DNA of 64,000 nt, from positions 1,934,969 through 1,998,968 of the forward strand of contig NZ_RAIF01000032.1 in the NCBI RefSeq assembly GCF_003671715.1. The letters run 5' to 3'. The stretch's first letter is position 1; every line of letters starts with the position of its first letter. This document shows positions 15,594 through 24,902 of this stretch, piece after piece. The notes under the pieces are model-generated. The model made no database searches and was not told where the DNA came from. It saw nothing but the letters and a program-made list of their open reading frames with translations. A program made the translations under genes and the position numbers. The stretch is from Streptomyces sp. E2N166. GTDB lineage: Bacteria; Actinomycetota; Actinomycetes; Streptomycetales; Streptomycetaceae.

Positions 15594-17720
15594 CTATCGG
15601 GTGCGCAGCAGGAGCAGGGCGATGTCGTCGGTGTAGGTGTGCCGCGGTGCGGCGTAGTGCAGCAGGTCGTCGGCGAGATCGCTGATGCTCCGGCTGCTCG
15701 CGGTGGTGAGGTGGTGGGCCAGGGAGTCGATGGATTCGGTGATGTCGGTGTTCGGGGTTTCCACGAGGCCGTCGGTGTAGAGGGCCAGAAGCGATCCGGT
15801 CGGCAGGGGAGTGGTGGTGACCGGGTAGTCGGTTCCTGGCGTCGGGCCGATGCCGAGAAGGGGGCCTGGTTCCACGTCGATGACGCGGGTCACCGGTGTG
15901 GGCGCCACGGTGTGCAGCAGCGGTGGAGGATGGCCCGCGCTGGCCAGATGGAGGTGTCGGCCGGCGAGGTCGATGTGGATGTAGAGACAGGAAACGAAGA
16001 GGTCCGTTTCGAGGTCCGCCAGAACGCGGTTGGTGCGTTCCAGGACTTCTTCGGGGTGTGCGCCGGCGGTGGCGTGGACGGCGGTTCGCACCTGCCCCAT
16101 CAGGGCGGCGGCGTTGATGTTGTGTCCCTGTACGTCCCCGATCACGGCGGCGGCGGTGGTGTCGCTGAGACGGATCAGGTCGTAGAAATCACCGCCGATG
16201 TCCATGCCGTGGGCGGACGGCACATACCGGGCGGCGACTTCGAGGCCGGGTATGAGCGGCAGGGTCGCCGGCAGGAGTGCCTGTTGCAGGCCGTGGGCCA
16301 GGTCGTGCTTGGCGTCGTAGAGCAGGGCGCGGTCCATCGCCTGGGCGATGAGGCCCCCCAGTGAGACGAGTACGGCGCGGTCGCCGGCGCTGAAGGGGTG
16401 CGGCTGGTCGTAGGACAGGATGCAGCAGCCGACGCGGCGGTCGGCCATCACCAGTGGGAGGAAGGCCCACGCCTGCTTGCCGCTCAGCGTGGGGGCCCTC
16501 GGATAGGTCCGCGCCATTTCACCGGGGTCGGCGAAGAAGGCCGGGACGGCGTTGCGGAGCACGTCGCCGACGGGGGTGAGGTCGGTGTCCAGAGGCAGGC
16601 CGTCGAGGCGGGCGATGGTTCGCGGGTCGTAACCGCGCTGGCCAGCGATCTTGAGGCGGCCGGCGTCGGCGGCCGAGATGACCATGCCCTGGGCCTCGAA
16701 CGCAGGCAGGATCTGGTCTGCCACCACGTTGGTCACGTCGGCCACGGTGATGGTGTGGCTCAGCGCGGCCGACAGGTGGATCAGCTGGTGGACCCGCCCC
16801 GTGCCGGTGCCTCCCGGAGGTGTGAGCGGGGTGCTGATACGGGGCGGTGGCGCGTCGGGCGGATGCTGGTCGTTCTTGTTGCGGGAGACGAGGACGCTGA
16901 TACCGCTCTCGTCCGGGTAGAGCCGGAAGTCGAGCCAGCTGCCGGGCGGGCGCAGTGCGGTGAAGGCGACAGGCTCACGGCTGAAGACCGCCGCGCGGTA
17001 GTGCTCCTCGTGGACCGGGTCGTCGAGCCACGGCACGGCCTGCCACGGCGAGGTGCCCAGGAGACGGTGGGCCGGGCGGCCCAGCAGCTGCGCCGCGGCG
17101 TCGTTGAGATAGGTGACGCGGCCCTCCAGGTCGAGGCTGAGAGCGCCGACCGGCAGTCGCTGGACCAGGTCGACGGCGGCGAGCTGGGCCTGCGCCGAAG
17201 CCATGTCGGGCCGCCGCAACAGCACGGTGCGCGGCTGGTCGGGAAGGGTCCACGAGGCGGGTGCCTGGTCCAGTACCTGGGTGAGGCGCCGTGCGCTGGA
17301 CTGGATCTGTCCGCGTTCACGCGGGGTGAGGGACGGCGGGTGGCTCGCGGACCACACCAGCGCCATCGCCCCGTAGCGGCGCCGACCGTGCAGGGGAGCG
17401 AAGGCCGCGGCGAACTGGTAGGGCATGCCGGCCGCGGCGTTCGGGTACAGGCGGGCGAGATCTTCCTGGCGGCCGACCCAGACCAGGCGGTCCTCGCGCA
17501 CCGCCTCCGACAGGGGACCGGCGGCAGAGATCGCCACTCGCCGCCACGGCGCCACGGTCGCCGTCGGCATGCCGCAGACCGCGGCCAGGCCCAGCATCGG
17601 CTCCCGCTCCGCCAGCAGGTAGACACCACCCGCCACAGCCCCCGTCCGACGGACCGTGGCGCTGAGTGCTTCGTCCAGGGAGGCCGCGTCGCCGGCGCCG
17701 ACCGCACTCTCATTAGTCAC
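15594..17720 (-). CDS. Multisensor SpoIIE-type phosphatase (GAF-PAS-GAF-PP2C)
   Basis: A 708-residue protein with GTG at 17720 and only a weak ribosome binding site. A first GAF-like region spans about 10-190 (LAAVCGMPTATVAPW). A PAS domain at about 210-320 includes GALSLDLEGRVTYLNDAA. A second GAF is at about 330-480 (VTNVVADQILPAFEAQG). The SpoIIE phosphatase takes the last 210 residues with HGLQQALLPATL, MDIGGDFYDLIRLS, AVIGDVQGHNINAA, LYTDGLVETP and YTDDIALLLLRTR, so all Asp ligands for Mn or Mg are present. It probably controls an anti-sigma switch in response to a small molecule or redox signal. The partner is not encoded next to it. Confidence 0.88.
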   Translation of the reverse strand: MTNESAVGAGDAASLDEALSATVRRTGAVAGGVYLLAEREPMLGLAAVCGMPTATVAPWRRVAISAAGPLSEAVREDRLVWVGRQEDLARLYPNAAAGMPYQFAAAFAPLHGRRRYGAMALVWSASHPPSLTPRERGQIQSSARRLTQVLDQAPASWTLPDQPRTVLLRRPDMASAQAQLAAVDLVQRLPVGALSLDLEGRVTYLNDAAAQLLGRPAHRLLGTSPWQAVPWLDDPVHEEHYRAAVFSREPVAFTALRPPGSWLDFRLYPDESGISVLVSRNKNDQHPPDAPPPRISTPLTPPGGTGTGRVHQLIHLSAALSHTITVADVTNVVADQILPAFEAQGMVISAADAGRLKIAGQRGYDPRTIARLDGLPLDTDLTPVGDVLRNAVPAFFADPGEMARTYPRAPTLSGKQAWAFLPLVMADRRVGCCILSYDQPHPFSAGDRAVLVSLGGLIAQAMDRALLYDAKHDLAHGLQQALLPATLPLIPGLEVAARYVPSAHGMDIGGDFYDLIRLSDTTAAAVIGDVQGHNINAAALMGQVRTAVHATAGAHPEEVLERTNRVLADLETDLFVSCLYIHIDLAGRHLHLASAGHPPPLLHTVAPTPVTRVIDVEPGPLLGIGPTPGTDYPVTTTPLPTGSLLALYTDGLVETPNTDITESIDSLAHHLTTASSRSISDLADDLLHYAAPRHTYTDDIALLLLRTR

Positions 17721-17794
17721 ATATTCGACATTATGGCAATTCTGCTTCGCTTGACGTACTTCGCTCGACGGCGCTCCTGAGTGCCCGGGTGTGA

Positions 17795-18080
17795 GAACGT
17801 CCTCCTGGGCGCGGCTGACGGCTCCCTCCAGGTCGTCGAGGGCACGGTGATCCGCCTGGACATGGAGCACCTGCCCAGTGGAGCCGCCCCGAGCCGGTCT
17901 GGCTGTGGGGGTCAGGCGTCGACGCCACCGAGGCAGACGCCGACCCTCTCCGGCAGGCGTACCTGCCGCTCTGGAGCTGGGTGACAACGGCGAGGATCAG
18001 CCAGGTCCACCGGTCGGCTGCCTCGGGAGCCCGGTTCGACAGCGAGCACGCCTTCCGCCTGTCGCAGAGTCGGGGCGCGG
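17795..18080 (+). pseudogene. Transposase remnant (NF041680-like family)
   Basis: Plus-strand fragments VVEGTVIRLDMEHLPSG and, one frame over, PVWLWGSGVDATEADAD, LRQAYLPLW and FDSEHAFRLSQS match in order the C-terminal part of a large streptomycete transposase group (usual text: HLP-x-G, PVWLW, then a phenylalanine/His-rich helix). At least one frameshift and an insertion are present, and the N-terminal two thirds are missing. Confidence 0.55.
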
Positions 18081-18339
18081 CAGCAGCCGTAGTCGGCGGC
18101 GACCGGTACGACTACAGCGCGCAGGCGCGCCCGCGGGCGAGCGGCGAGCGTGGCCGTGGGGCGTTCCTGCCACAAGAGCCCACCTGCCCGACGAGTTCAG
18201 CAAGCACTGCGTCAGTCAGGCCCGTAACCCGTCGATTGCGGATGATTGCCACCCCCGTCGAGTCTCCCGTCACCCGACCGGAGTCGGCGGAGTCGGCCAC
18301 CCAGACTCGCTGCCTCACCGCCCACGTGCACGAAACCCA

Positions 18340-18957
18340 TCAGCCGTGCCGGGCGAAGACTTCGCGGACGCCGGTCAGGTCCTTTTCCTTCTCTTTCTCG
18401 TCCTCGTACTGACCGTCTTCGTCTCGGATCGCCACGATGGTCTGTGGGGTGAAGTCCTGGCCGAAGCAGTAGACGTCCAGGCAGTAGTCGAAGCCGGACT
18501 CGCCGAAGAGGTCAGCGTTCTCGCGGCGGCAGTACTCCGTCAGGCCTTCGGACACGTGCCAGCGCGTGCCGTCGTACCAGAAGACGCCGCCTGCGTAGTG
18601 AACCGTCCGGCCCGTCGTGGAGTCCGTGAGGTTCAGCGACTCGTAGTTCTCGGGACGGTCGCGGACCAGGGCGACGAGGGATTCGGGGACACCCTTGTAG
18701 AAGGACTCCTGGAGGGCGAAATCTTCTTCGGCGTAGAGATTCAGCGCGGACTCGTGGTCGAACGTGAGCAGGAGTACGCGGTTGTCCTCCGTGAAGTACC
18801 AGACCGCGGACTGGCCGCCGCGGTCGTTCCAGGCCAGTCGGTGTGCGCCGGCCAGCGTCACCGGTTCGATCTCGGCGAGGTCGTCCATGACGGCCGCGCG
18901 GCGGCGTACTTCAGGGAGGGGTGTCGCTGCCAGGGCATCCCATATCGCGTTACTCAT
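18340..18957 (-). CDS. Conserved hypothetical protein, soluble
   Basis: A 205-residue acidic soluble protein starting at ATG 18957. It has no signal peptide or membrane segment. The central region is rich in aromatic and acidic residues (WYFTEDNRVLLLTFDHE, YAGGVFWYDGTRWHV) and the tail is strongly charged (EDGQYEDEKEKEKDL). It looks like the immunity- or SMI1-type proteins common in actinomycetes, but no diagnostic motif is seen and no toxin gene is adjacent. The function is unassigned. Codon use is that of a genuine gene. Confidence 0.7.
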   Translation of the reverse strand: MSNAIWDALAATPLPEVRRRAAVMDDLAEIEPVTLAGAHRLAWNDRGGQSAVWYFTEDNRVLLLTFDHESALNLYAEEDFALQESFYKGVPESLVALVRDRPENYESLNLTDSTTGRTVHYAGGVFWYDGTRWHVSEGLTEYCRRENADLFGESGFDYCLDVYCFGQDFTPQTIVAIRDEDGQYEDEKEKEKDLTGVREVFARHG

Positions 18958-19417
18958 TGCCGCAGGGTATCCACCGCCTGCGACAAGGCCGTCACGAGCT
19001 ACCTGGCCGACCTCCACACCGCCTCATCTCGCCAGCGAGGTGATTCAAAGGGACTGGCGTGGCGAGAGTGCCGAGGGCGGTGTCCGGGTGGCAGTGGACG
19101 CGGGCCGGTACCTGCTGGCCCATTTCCGTCAGCGTCGCTGCTGGACGGCTGGACTCGGAGCGGTACCGCGCCTGCCGTCAGGGCCTCGGCGCCGCCCTGC
19201 GGTGGGGACGATGCCCCGGGTCCCGCCAGCGGTGTGAGGACGTTCCCTAGAGTTTGAGGGCGTCGGCCAGGGCCTGGCGGGCCTGCTCCTGCGGGACCGG
19301 TCGCTGGGTGAAGGGGGTGGGCGGGGAACAGGCTGCCGCACGCCTCGGGGGTGTGCGGCAACCTGTGCCGCGCCGGACATCAGAGGGCGCGGGTGTCGCC
19401 TGGGCTGCGGCGAGTGC
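18958..19417. other. Non-coding stretch with a hairpin
   Basis: No gene is recognised. The stretch contains the inverted repeat at 19330-19364. Confidence 0.4.
19330..19364. terminator. Terminator-like hairpin
   Basis: AGGCTGCCGCAC (19330-19341) pairs with GTGCGGCAACCT (19353-19364) with one mismatch across an 11-base loop. It follows the minus-strand flavoprotein remnant and may be its old terminator. Confidence 0.45.
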
Positions 19418-19605
19418 GGCGGCCAGGTGCGCGCCGGCGAGGCTGCCGTCCTCGTTGTCGACGACCTTCTGCACTGGGGTGTCGACGATGCGGATGCCGC
19501 GGGCCGCGGACCGGGCGGCCATAACCAGGTCAGTGCCCTGGGCGAAGAAGGTCAGATCCCCGGGCGCCTGCCGAACGAGGAACGCGTGTCCGATGGGCCC
19601 GGCAC
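19418..19605 (-). pseudogene. Remnant of an NAD(P)/FAD oxidoreductase (thioredoxin reductase-like)
   Basis: The minus strand encodes GPIGHAFLVRQAPGDLTFFA, QGTDLVMAARSAARGIRIVD and TPVQKVVDNEDGSLAGAHL. This order (NAD-binding GPxG, then a TFFxQGT strand, then ARGI and DTPVQ) is that of the NAD-binding half of small flavoprotein disulfide reductases. Neither the N-terminal FAD motif nor the CxxC is present. It is a decayed fragment. Confidence 0.55.
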
Positions 19606-19775
19606 CCCGGCACCCCGGTGACCAGGACGGCACTGCGTCTGGAAGAAGCTCGCGGGCGGGCCCGAGGCAGGCTGCCTCTCGTCCCGATTCAGTGGCGTAC
19701 TCGAGAACCGGCGCGCTCCGGGGCATTAGGGTGAGCGGACGGCTCAACGGGCATGCCTAGGCGGGTGGTGGCGCA

Positions 19776-20465
19776 ATGCAGTGGCAGAGGTTCGCTGAGC
19801 AGATGGCTGTTCTGGCGCGGGATCTGCTGGAGAAGAAGTCGGTCCAGGAGACGCTGGACGCGATCTCGGCGGCGGCGGTGGATCTGGTCGAGGGCTGCGA
19901 CGCGGCCGGGATTCTGGCGGTGCGCAAAGGCCGGGCGATCACGCTGTCCTCGTGCGGGGAGATGGTCGAGGAGTCCGACCGTATCCAGGGCGAGCTGGGT
20001 GAGGGGCCGTGCTACGACTTGGCCCGCCGCGAGCACGGTGAGCGCACCTACCGGATCACTGACATGACCCAGCCCCAGCCGGCCTGCCCCGCCTACGCGG
20101 ACGCGGCCCGCGGGCTCGGTATCGGCAGCATGACCGGCATCCTCCTCTACACGGACAAGGAGGACTTCGGCGCGCTCAACCTCTACGCCCGCCGCCCCGG
20201 CACCTTCACCAAAGACATCGAGACCGCCGGCTGGATGCTCGCCTCCCACGCCGCCGTCGCCCTGGCCAGCGCCCGCACCATCGACCAGCTCGAACACGCA
20301 ATGGAAACCCGCCACGCCATCGGCGAAGCCATGGGCATCCTCATGGAACGCCACCGCATGAGCGAAGACGACGCGTTCAACGTGCTGCGCCGCGTCTCCC
20401 AGCACCACAACATCAAACTCCGTGATGTGGCTCAGAAGCTCCGTTCCGAGCACGACCGCCCCTGA
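19776..20465 (+). CDS. GAF-ANTAR domain RNA-binding regulator
   Basis: A 229-residue protein from ATG 19776. The GAF domain spans about 15-165 (AAAVDLVEGCDAAGILAV, GELGEGPCYDLARREHGE, SMTGILLYTDKEDFGALNLY). The ANTAR domain spans about 170-229 (METRHAIGEAMGILMERH, SEDDAFNVLRRVSQHHNIKL). This is the standard order for streptomycete transcription antiterminators that bind two-hairpin RNA elements. It converges with the anti-sigma-type ATPase gene, which ends 100 bases downstream on the other strand. The ligand of the GAF domain is unknown. Confidence 0.9.
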   Translation: MQWQRFAEQMAVLARDLLEKKSVQETLDAISAAAVDLVEGCDAAGILAVRKGRAITLSSCGEMVEESDRIQGELGEGPCYDLARREHGERTYRITDMTQPQPACPAYADAARGLGIGSMTGILLYTDKEDFGALNLYARRPGTFTKDIETAGWMLASHAAVALASARTIDQLEHAMETRHAIGEAMGILMERHRMSEDDAFNVLRRVSQHHNIKLRDVAQKLRSEHDRP

Positions 20466-20564
20466 CCAGCGTGGGCCTTGGCCGGGTGCGGTCGTGCCGC
20501 GTGCCTTGCGGGTGTTGTGCCCGCGGGTACGCCCGGTGTGGGTGAAGCCGCGGTCGTAGGATTT

Positions 20565-21089
20565 CTATCCGACAGTGCCGTCGGGCGCTCCGTCGATGTA
20601 GTACTGGCCGGGGGAGTCGGGGGAACGGGCCTGGTGGAGCGGGATTTCGGCGGTGATCTGTTTGCCTTCCCCGGTGTGCTGGACGGACAGGCGGCTGCTG
20701 AGGGCTGTGACGATTTCCAGGCCGTGTCCGCCGACGCGGTGGGGGTCCGCCGGCCGTGACTGGGGCAGGGCGGGCGAGGCGTCCCAGACGGTGACCCGTA
20801 CCAGGCGGCCGTGTTCGGCTGCCTGTACTTCCAGGCGTCCGGGGCCGGGGGCGTGCTGTGCGGCGTTGGCGATCAGCTCGGTGACCACGAGCGACACGTC
20901 GTCGGCGGCGCGGGGTGTCACGGTGATCTGGCGTGTGTGGTGCAGGGCGGACAGCAGTGCGTCGGCTTCGGCCCGTGCCCGGGCGGCCGGGGGCGGGGGG
21001 CCGCTCCAGGCCAGGTGCCGACGCAGAGTGCGGTCCGCTCCCTGCCCGTCCGCCTGCTTCATAAGCGGTTGAGACATGGAGATCGTCAC
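20565..21089 (-). CDS. RsbW-like ATP-binding protein (anti-sigma kinase type)
   Basis: A 174-residue protein with a single GHKL ATPase domain. The N box is VVTELIANAAQHAPG and the G1 box is RVGGHGLEIVTALSS; LVRVTVWDASP lies between. There is no dimerisation or histidine phosphoacceptor domain, as in RsbW/SpoIIAB-type serine kinases and the abundant streptomycete regulatory ATPases. Such proteins phosphorylate STAS anti-anti-sigma factors and hold sigma factors. Start GTG 21089; ATG 21077 is an alternative. No STAS or sigma gene is adjacent; the nearest phosphatases are at 14-17.7 kb and 43-54 kb. Confidence 0.85.
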   Translation of the reverse strand: MTISMSQPLMKQADGQGADRTLRRHLAWSGPPPPAARARAEADALLSALHHTRQITVTPRAADDVSLVVTELIANAAQHAPGPGRLEVQAAEHGRLVRVTVWDASPALPQSRPADPHRVGGHGLEIVTALSSRLSVQHTGEGKQITAEIPLHQARSPDSPGQYYIDGAPDGTVG

Positions 21090-21883
21090 TCTCAGTCGTA
21101 TGAGTTGTACTTTTCTGTCCCGCCTGGCGGGCTGAGCACCGTCTACCCGCCACGGTCCGTGTTATGGGAGCCGCCCACAGGGCACCGGGGTGGCAGGCGG
21201 TGACCGGCAGCTTCCCCGAGGGCCGGCGTCCGCCAGGTGCCTGTGGTCCGGAACATGTGCTGCGGGCGCCGGCCTGCTCCCGTTGCCGGCCTCGGCCGGT
21301 AACGGAGGACGGTCACACCCGGCCCCGGTACCGAGCACGCCTCTGTGCCGGGCATCGCGCACGAGCGAGGCCCAGCGCGCCTCGTTCGCCGTTGTGGGAC
21401 GTTCAGGGCGTGATGTCGTGAGCACCGGCGCGGTGCGGGGGCAGTCCCGCGTCAGTGGTGCTGCCGCTGTTCCCGGCTCGCGATGTCGTCGGAGAGTTCG
21501 GCCGGGGTTTCCGCCAGGAGGCCGGCGTTCTGGGCGACGCGGTCAAGGGCGACGCCGTCCCAATCACCGCGCTGTCGCAGGCGAGTGCAGGTGCCGGGCT
21601 GTACTGCCCGTCCATAAGGAAGACGCACGTGGCGTGGCGTCGCGCGGTGGCTGCCCGGAGGGCGGTCCTGACCCGTCCGCGACCGACTACGGGGAACCGG
21701 TGTGACAGCAGGCGCACAGGACGTCCGGCATGAGGATGGAGCGGTGGCGGGCGCGGTGAGCCCCACTCCGCTGTCCGAGATCGGTTGTACACACGTGAAG
21801 GTCGGCCACGCGGAACGTCGCGGCCTGTTCCAGGAGGAGGACGACCACGTCGGCTTCCACAACGAGCGTTCCGAAGGAGCGGG
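21090..21883. other. Gene-poor stretch with possible decayed coding sequence
   Basis: Two minus-strand pieces look coding-like but lie in different frames: VVVLLLEQAATFRVADLHV down to 21687, and WDGVALDRVAQNAGLLAE with TPAELSDDIASREQ ending at 21452. They may be one broken gene of unknown function. Nothing else is recognised. Confidence 0.35.
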
Positions 21884-22537
21884 TCAGCCCGCTCCGCCGT
21901 CGAGCAGCCAGTTGTAGCGCAGCCGCAGCGCCCGCTCCGTGCTGGCTGCCACAGTGGCGAGCCCGACCACGACGTTGCCCCATGCCGACAGGTCAATGGG
22001 CGAGACGAAGGTCCCGACGTACTGGGCGATGCCCTCCGGTGCCCGGGTGACCTGTTCGGCGAGCTGAAGGATCAGGAGAACCAGACCGGTGACGAGCACG
22101 ATCGACGAGAGGACACCGATCCAGCGGCTCAGTGCGGGGTGTGCGCGGTCGAGGCGCGCGCGGCGGCCTTCGGCAGAGGAGGGGTCCGGGATGAGCTGAT
22201 GCTCGGCTCCCTCGGTGGTGACGTAGTGGCAGCGCTTGAGACCGAAGGCGCTGGTCCGTACTTCGACTGTGCCGCCCTGGACGGGGAAGACGGCGGGGAC
22301 CTTGGACTCGGCGTGATGCCTGCCATCGAGGTACAGGTGGGCCTTTACGTGCCCCTCCGACTGATTCTGATGCTTGACATCGACGGCGTAGACCGTCTGC
22401 CGGCCGTCCTGGTTCACCAGCCGAAGATGGAACAGTGCGCGGGTAAGCATCTGCCACCAGCGGAAGGGCTTCAACGGCCGCCCGTCCCCGGGCTTGACCC
22501 GCTGCACAGCCCGACGATGCCGCCACTCCTTGAGCAT
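21884..22537 (-). CDS. Membrane protein of unknown function
   Basis: A 217-residue protein with ATG at 22537 and a strong GGAGGAG ribosome binding site. The first 140 residues are soluble, with PFRWWQMLTRALFHLRL and AVDVKHQNQSEGHVKAHLYL, a beta-rich pattern. Two hydrophobic segments follow: WIGVLSSIVLVTGLVLLIL and SAWGNVVVGLATVAAS. The tail ALRLRYNWLLDGGAG is positively charged. It starts 13 bases after the peptidase gene, so both are likely cotranscribed. No known family is recognised. Confidence 0.75.
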   Translation of the reverse strand: MLKEWRHRRAVQRVKPGDGRPLKPFRWWQMLTRALFHLRLVNQDGRQTVYAVDVKHQNQSEGHVKAHLYLDGRHHAESKVPAVFPVQGGTVEVRTSAFGLKRCHYVTTEGAEHQLIPDPSSAEGRRARLDRAHPALSRWIGVLSSIVLVTGLVLLILQLAEQVTRAPEGIAQYVGTFVSPIDLSAWGNVVVGLATVAASTERALRLRYNWLLDGGAG

Positions 22538-22550
22538 GCCTCTCCTCCTG

Positions 22551-24020
22551 CTAGTTGCTGGCTTCCGCTGCGCAGGCGAGGTCTTGGGACGGGCGCTTCC
22601 CAGTGGTCAGGAACGCGGTCGCCGCGTCGTTCGCGCACGCGTTGGGCCCGAACGGATAGACGCCGTGCCCGCCCTGGTCGGCCGTCACCATCGTGGCCCG
22701 CTTCCCGAACGCCCGCCGCAGCTTCTGGGCGCCGGCCAGCGGTGTACCCGGGTCACGCTCGTTCTGCAGCATGAGCACGTTCGACGGACCCCGCTCACCG
22801 ATGCGCACCGGCGGCTCGACCCGCTCGTCCGGCCAGAAGGCGCACGGTCCGATGCTGGCCGTGGATCCGCCCAGCATGGGGTACTTCAGCCGGTCGACCG
22901 CGACGTTGCGCTGATACTCCCGGACCGTTTCCGGCCAGCGATTATCACCGCAGATCACCGAAAAGCGGGCGGACATGAAGTTCTCCATGTTCGGAAACGG
23001 CGGTGTCGCCGGCGGCGGCTGGTCCGCGTCGAGTGCCTGCCAGATCCTGGCCACCAGGGGCAGGTCCGCATCGCTGTAGAGACGGTCGAACGTGACCCCG
23101 CGGAACGACGTCGCGTCGAAGCCCTGGACCGGTTCCGTCTCCAGTCGCTCAGCGAGATCGAAGAACTTCGCCCTCACCTGCTCCGGCGTGGTGCCCAGAC
23201 CGAACTCGGGATGCGCGGCCGCGAATGCCGCGAAGTCCGGGAACCGGTCCTCCATTCCACGGGCCAGCAACCGCATGGCCGTGACGTCGTAGCCACCGGG
23301 GCCCAGGTTGCTGTCGAGCACAATGCGGTCGCTGCGCTTCGGGAACATCGTCGTGTACACCGCACCGAGGTAGCTGCCGTAGGAAGCGCCGAGGTACGAG
23401 AGCCGCGGCTCACCCAGCGCCGCACGGATCCGGTCCATGTCGCGCGCGGTGTTCGCGGTGGTGGTGTGCGGCAGCATCCACGCCGTCCGTGAAGTGGCGC
23501 ACTGCTCGGCGACGGCCCGCGCGTGCGGCGCCTCGCGCGCGACATCAGCCGCGGTGTGCGCGTACGGCGGTACGTTGCCCCGTGCCTGCTGCTCCGGCGT
23601 CAGATCGCAGGTCACCGGCGTGCTGCGGCCGACGCCCCGCGGGTCGAAGCCGATCACGTCGTAGGAGTCCAGCACCTCCTGCGGCAGCCCTGAGCCAGCG
23701 AGGACGGCCGGGTAGCCGAGTCCCGTGATACCGGGGCCGCCCGGGCTGGTCAGCAGCACGCCGCGGCGCTGCGAAGGTACCTTGCTCGCCAGTCGGGAGA
23801 TCGCGATCTCGATCTGCCGGCCGTCCGGATCCCTGTAGTCCAGCGGAACCTCGAGCGTCGAACACTCCAGACGGGGCAACGCGGCCTTCTCCGCGACCGC
23901 GGCCTTCTCCGAGCACGGGCCCCACTGCACGGAGTCTGGCGTCGCCGCCACCGCCACTCCTGGAATCGCGGTCACCGCCACCGCGGTGGTGGCGAGGGCG
24001 AGGGACAAGGTTCGGTGCAT
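22551..24020 (-). CDS. Secreted tripeptidyl aminopeptidase-like alpha/beta hydrolase
   Basis: A 489-residue exported serine peptidase with ATG 24020 and AGGAGG upstream. The signal peptide (MHRTLSLALATTAVAVTA) ends near the AVAA cleavage region at about 26. The alpha/beta hydrolase shows the oxyanion-loop motif LLTSPGGPGITGLGYP, the nucleophile elbow LGASYGSYLG (Ser), the Asp in LQNERDPGTPL and the His in DQGGHGVYPFG. The C-terminal TAP-like domain is that of Streptomyces Tap/SlpD/SlpE proteases, which release N-terminal tripeptides from extracellular proteins and take part in protein processing in the medium. A paired-Cys pattern is present (CSEK, CSTLEV, CDLTP). Confidence 0.9.
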   Translation of the reverse strand: MHRTLSLALATTAVAVTAIPGVAVAATPDSVQWGPCSEKAAVAEKAALPRLECSTLEVPLDYRDPDGRQIEIAISRLASKVPSQRRGVLLTSPGGPGITGLGYPAVLAGSGLPQEVLDSYDVIGFDPRGVGRSTPVTCDLTPEQQARGNVPPYAHTAADVAREAPHARAVAEQCATSRTAWMLPHTTTANTARDMDRIRAALGEPRLSYLGASYGSYLGAVYTTMFPKRSDRIVLDSNLGPGGYDVTAMRLLARGMEDRFPDFAAFAAAHPEFGLGTTPEQVRAKFFDLAERLETEPVQGFDATSFRGVTFDRLYSDADLPLVARIWQALDADQPPPATPPFPNMENFMSARFSVICGDNRWPETVREYQRNVAVDRLKYPMLGGSTASIGPCAFWPDERVEPPVRIGERGPSNVLMLQNERDPGTPLAGAQKLRRAFGKRATMVTADQGGHGVYPFGPNACANDAATAFLTTGKRPSQDLACAAEASN

Positions 24021-24161
24021 CTGATGTCCTCCTCAAGGGTGCACGGGGGCGCCGGAACGGAAGTGCTCGGGACGGCCCCGCCGCGGAGGCAGCGCCGGGG
24101 CGGAGAGGCCTGTGATCACCATTCCGACCGCCTCGACGAGTCTGTCCGTGCGGCGGCCGTC

Positions 24162-24242
24162 GGCACATCAGCCCGGCGGCTCGAATCACCTTCGACCAGA
24201 GTCGAGGAGGCGATTCGACTCTGGTCGAAGGGCACATCAGCC
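24162..24242. repeat. Direct repeats enclosing a perfect 15-base inverted repeat
   Basis: GGCACATCAGCC occurs at 24162-24173 and 24231-24242. Between them TTCGACCAGAGTCGA (24191-24205) and its exact reverse complement (24215-24229) are separated by 9 bases. The block lies 170 bases upstream of the peptidase start, beside an IS6 transposase remnant. It could be an operator or a relic of a mobile element end. Confidence 0.6.
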
Positions 24243-24600
24243 TTGGGTCTGACTCGCCGGCGGTGGTTCCCGCTCACCGTCGCCGTGACGGTAGCGGTCG
24301 CCTCGGAGGTGCCGTCGGAGTCGACGGCTCGCCACAGATACTTCAGCTCGCCGTTGACCTTGATGAACACCTCGTTCAGACGCCATTCGTGCCCGGCCCG
24401 AGGGCCGGCAGCTGCGCAGTCCGTTCGAATATGCAGGACCGAACTCGGCGCACGGGCGGCGCACGGACTCGTACGGGACGATGACGCCGCGCTGGAGCAT
24501 CAGCTCCTCCACCTCGCGGAACGGCAGCGGAAAGCGGGAGTACAGCCACACTCAGTGGGAGATGCCTCGACCGGGTAGTGATGCCCATTGTGTGACGGGC
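24243..24600 (-). pseudogene. IS6-family transposase remnant
   Basis: The minus strand gives, in three successive frames, GHHYPVEASPTE, WLYSRFPLPFREVEELML with QRGVIVPYESVRR, and VFIKVNGELKYLWRAVDS. These are, in order, the N-terminus, the conserved RFPLSFREVEE-like segment and the first DDE-domain strand of IS6-family transposases. The frames are interrupted and the rest of the DDE domain is missing, so the element is dead. Confidence 0.7.
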
Positions 24601-24839
24601 GACGCGCTGTCCACGGACGATCATTCCCGGAATGATCAACCAGAAGATCATCCCACCCGGTCGGCCAAGGTGACAGCGCCCGTGCGACGGCTGGGCGGCT
24701 GGCCGTGACTCGGTCTCGGGGCGCTGCTCGTTCAATCGCGACTGGTGGCCAGTTTCCTGGCCCTGGCGGTGGCGTCGGCTCCGTATCGAGTCAGGAGCCG
24801 TGCGAACCGGGTCCGCACCGCGGCCAGCGGGAGCAGTGT

Positions 24840-24866
24840 CGTCACGTTTGGGCGACGCAATACGTC
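24840..24866 (+). promoter_or_regulatory. Candidate ECF41 promoter of the sigma factor gene
   Basis: CGTCACG (24840-24846), 16 bases, then CGTC (24863-24866). Published ECF41 target promoters have a TGTCACA-like -35 and a CGTC -10 with the same spacing. The site lies 36 bases before the favoured start codon, as expected for autoregulation. Confidence 0.5.
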
Positions 24867-24902
24867 TTGGAGGGGATGGCGTCTGCGGAAAGGGCTGTGA
24901 CC

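Noticed and set aside
18098-18175. Possible continuation of the transposase relic
   Set aside because: No further residues of the family could be aligned beyond 18080.
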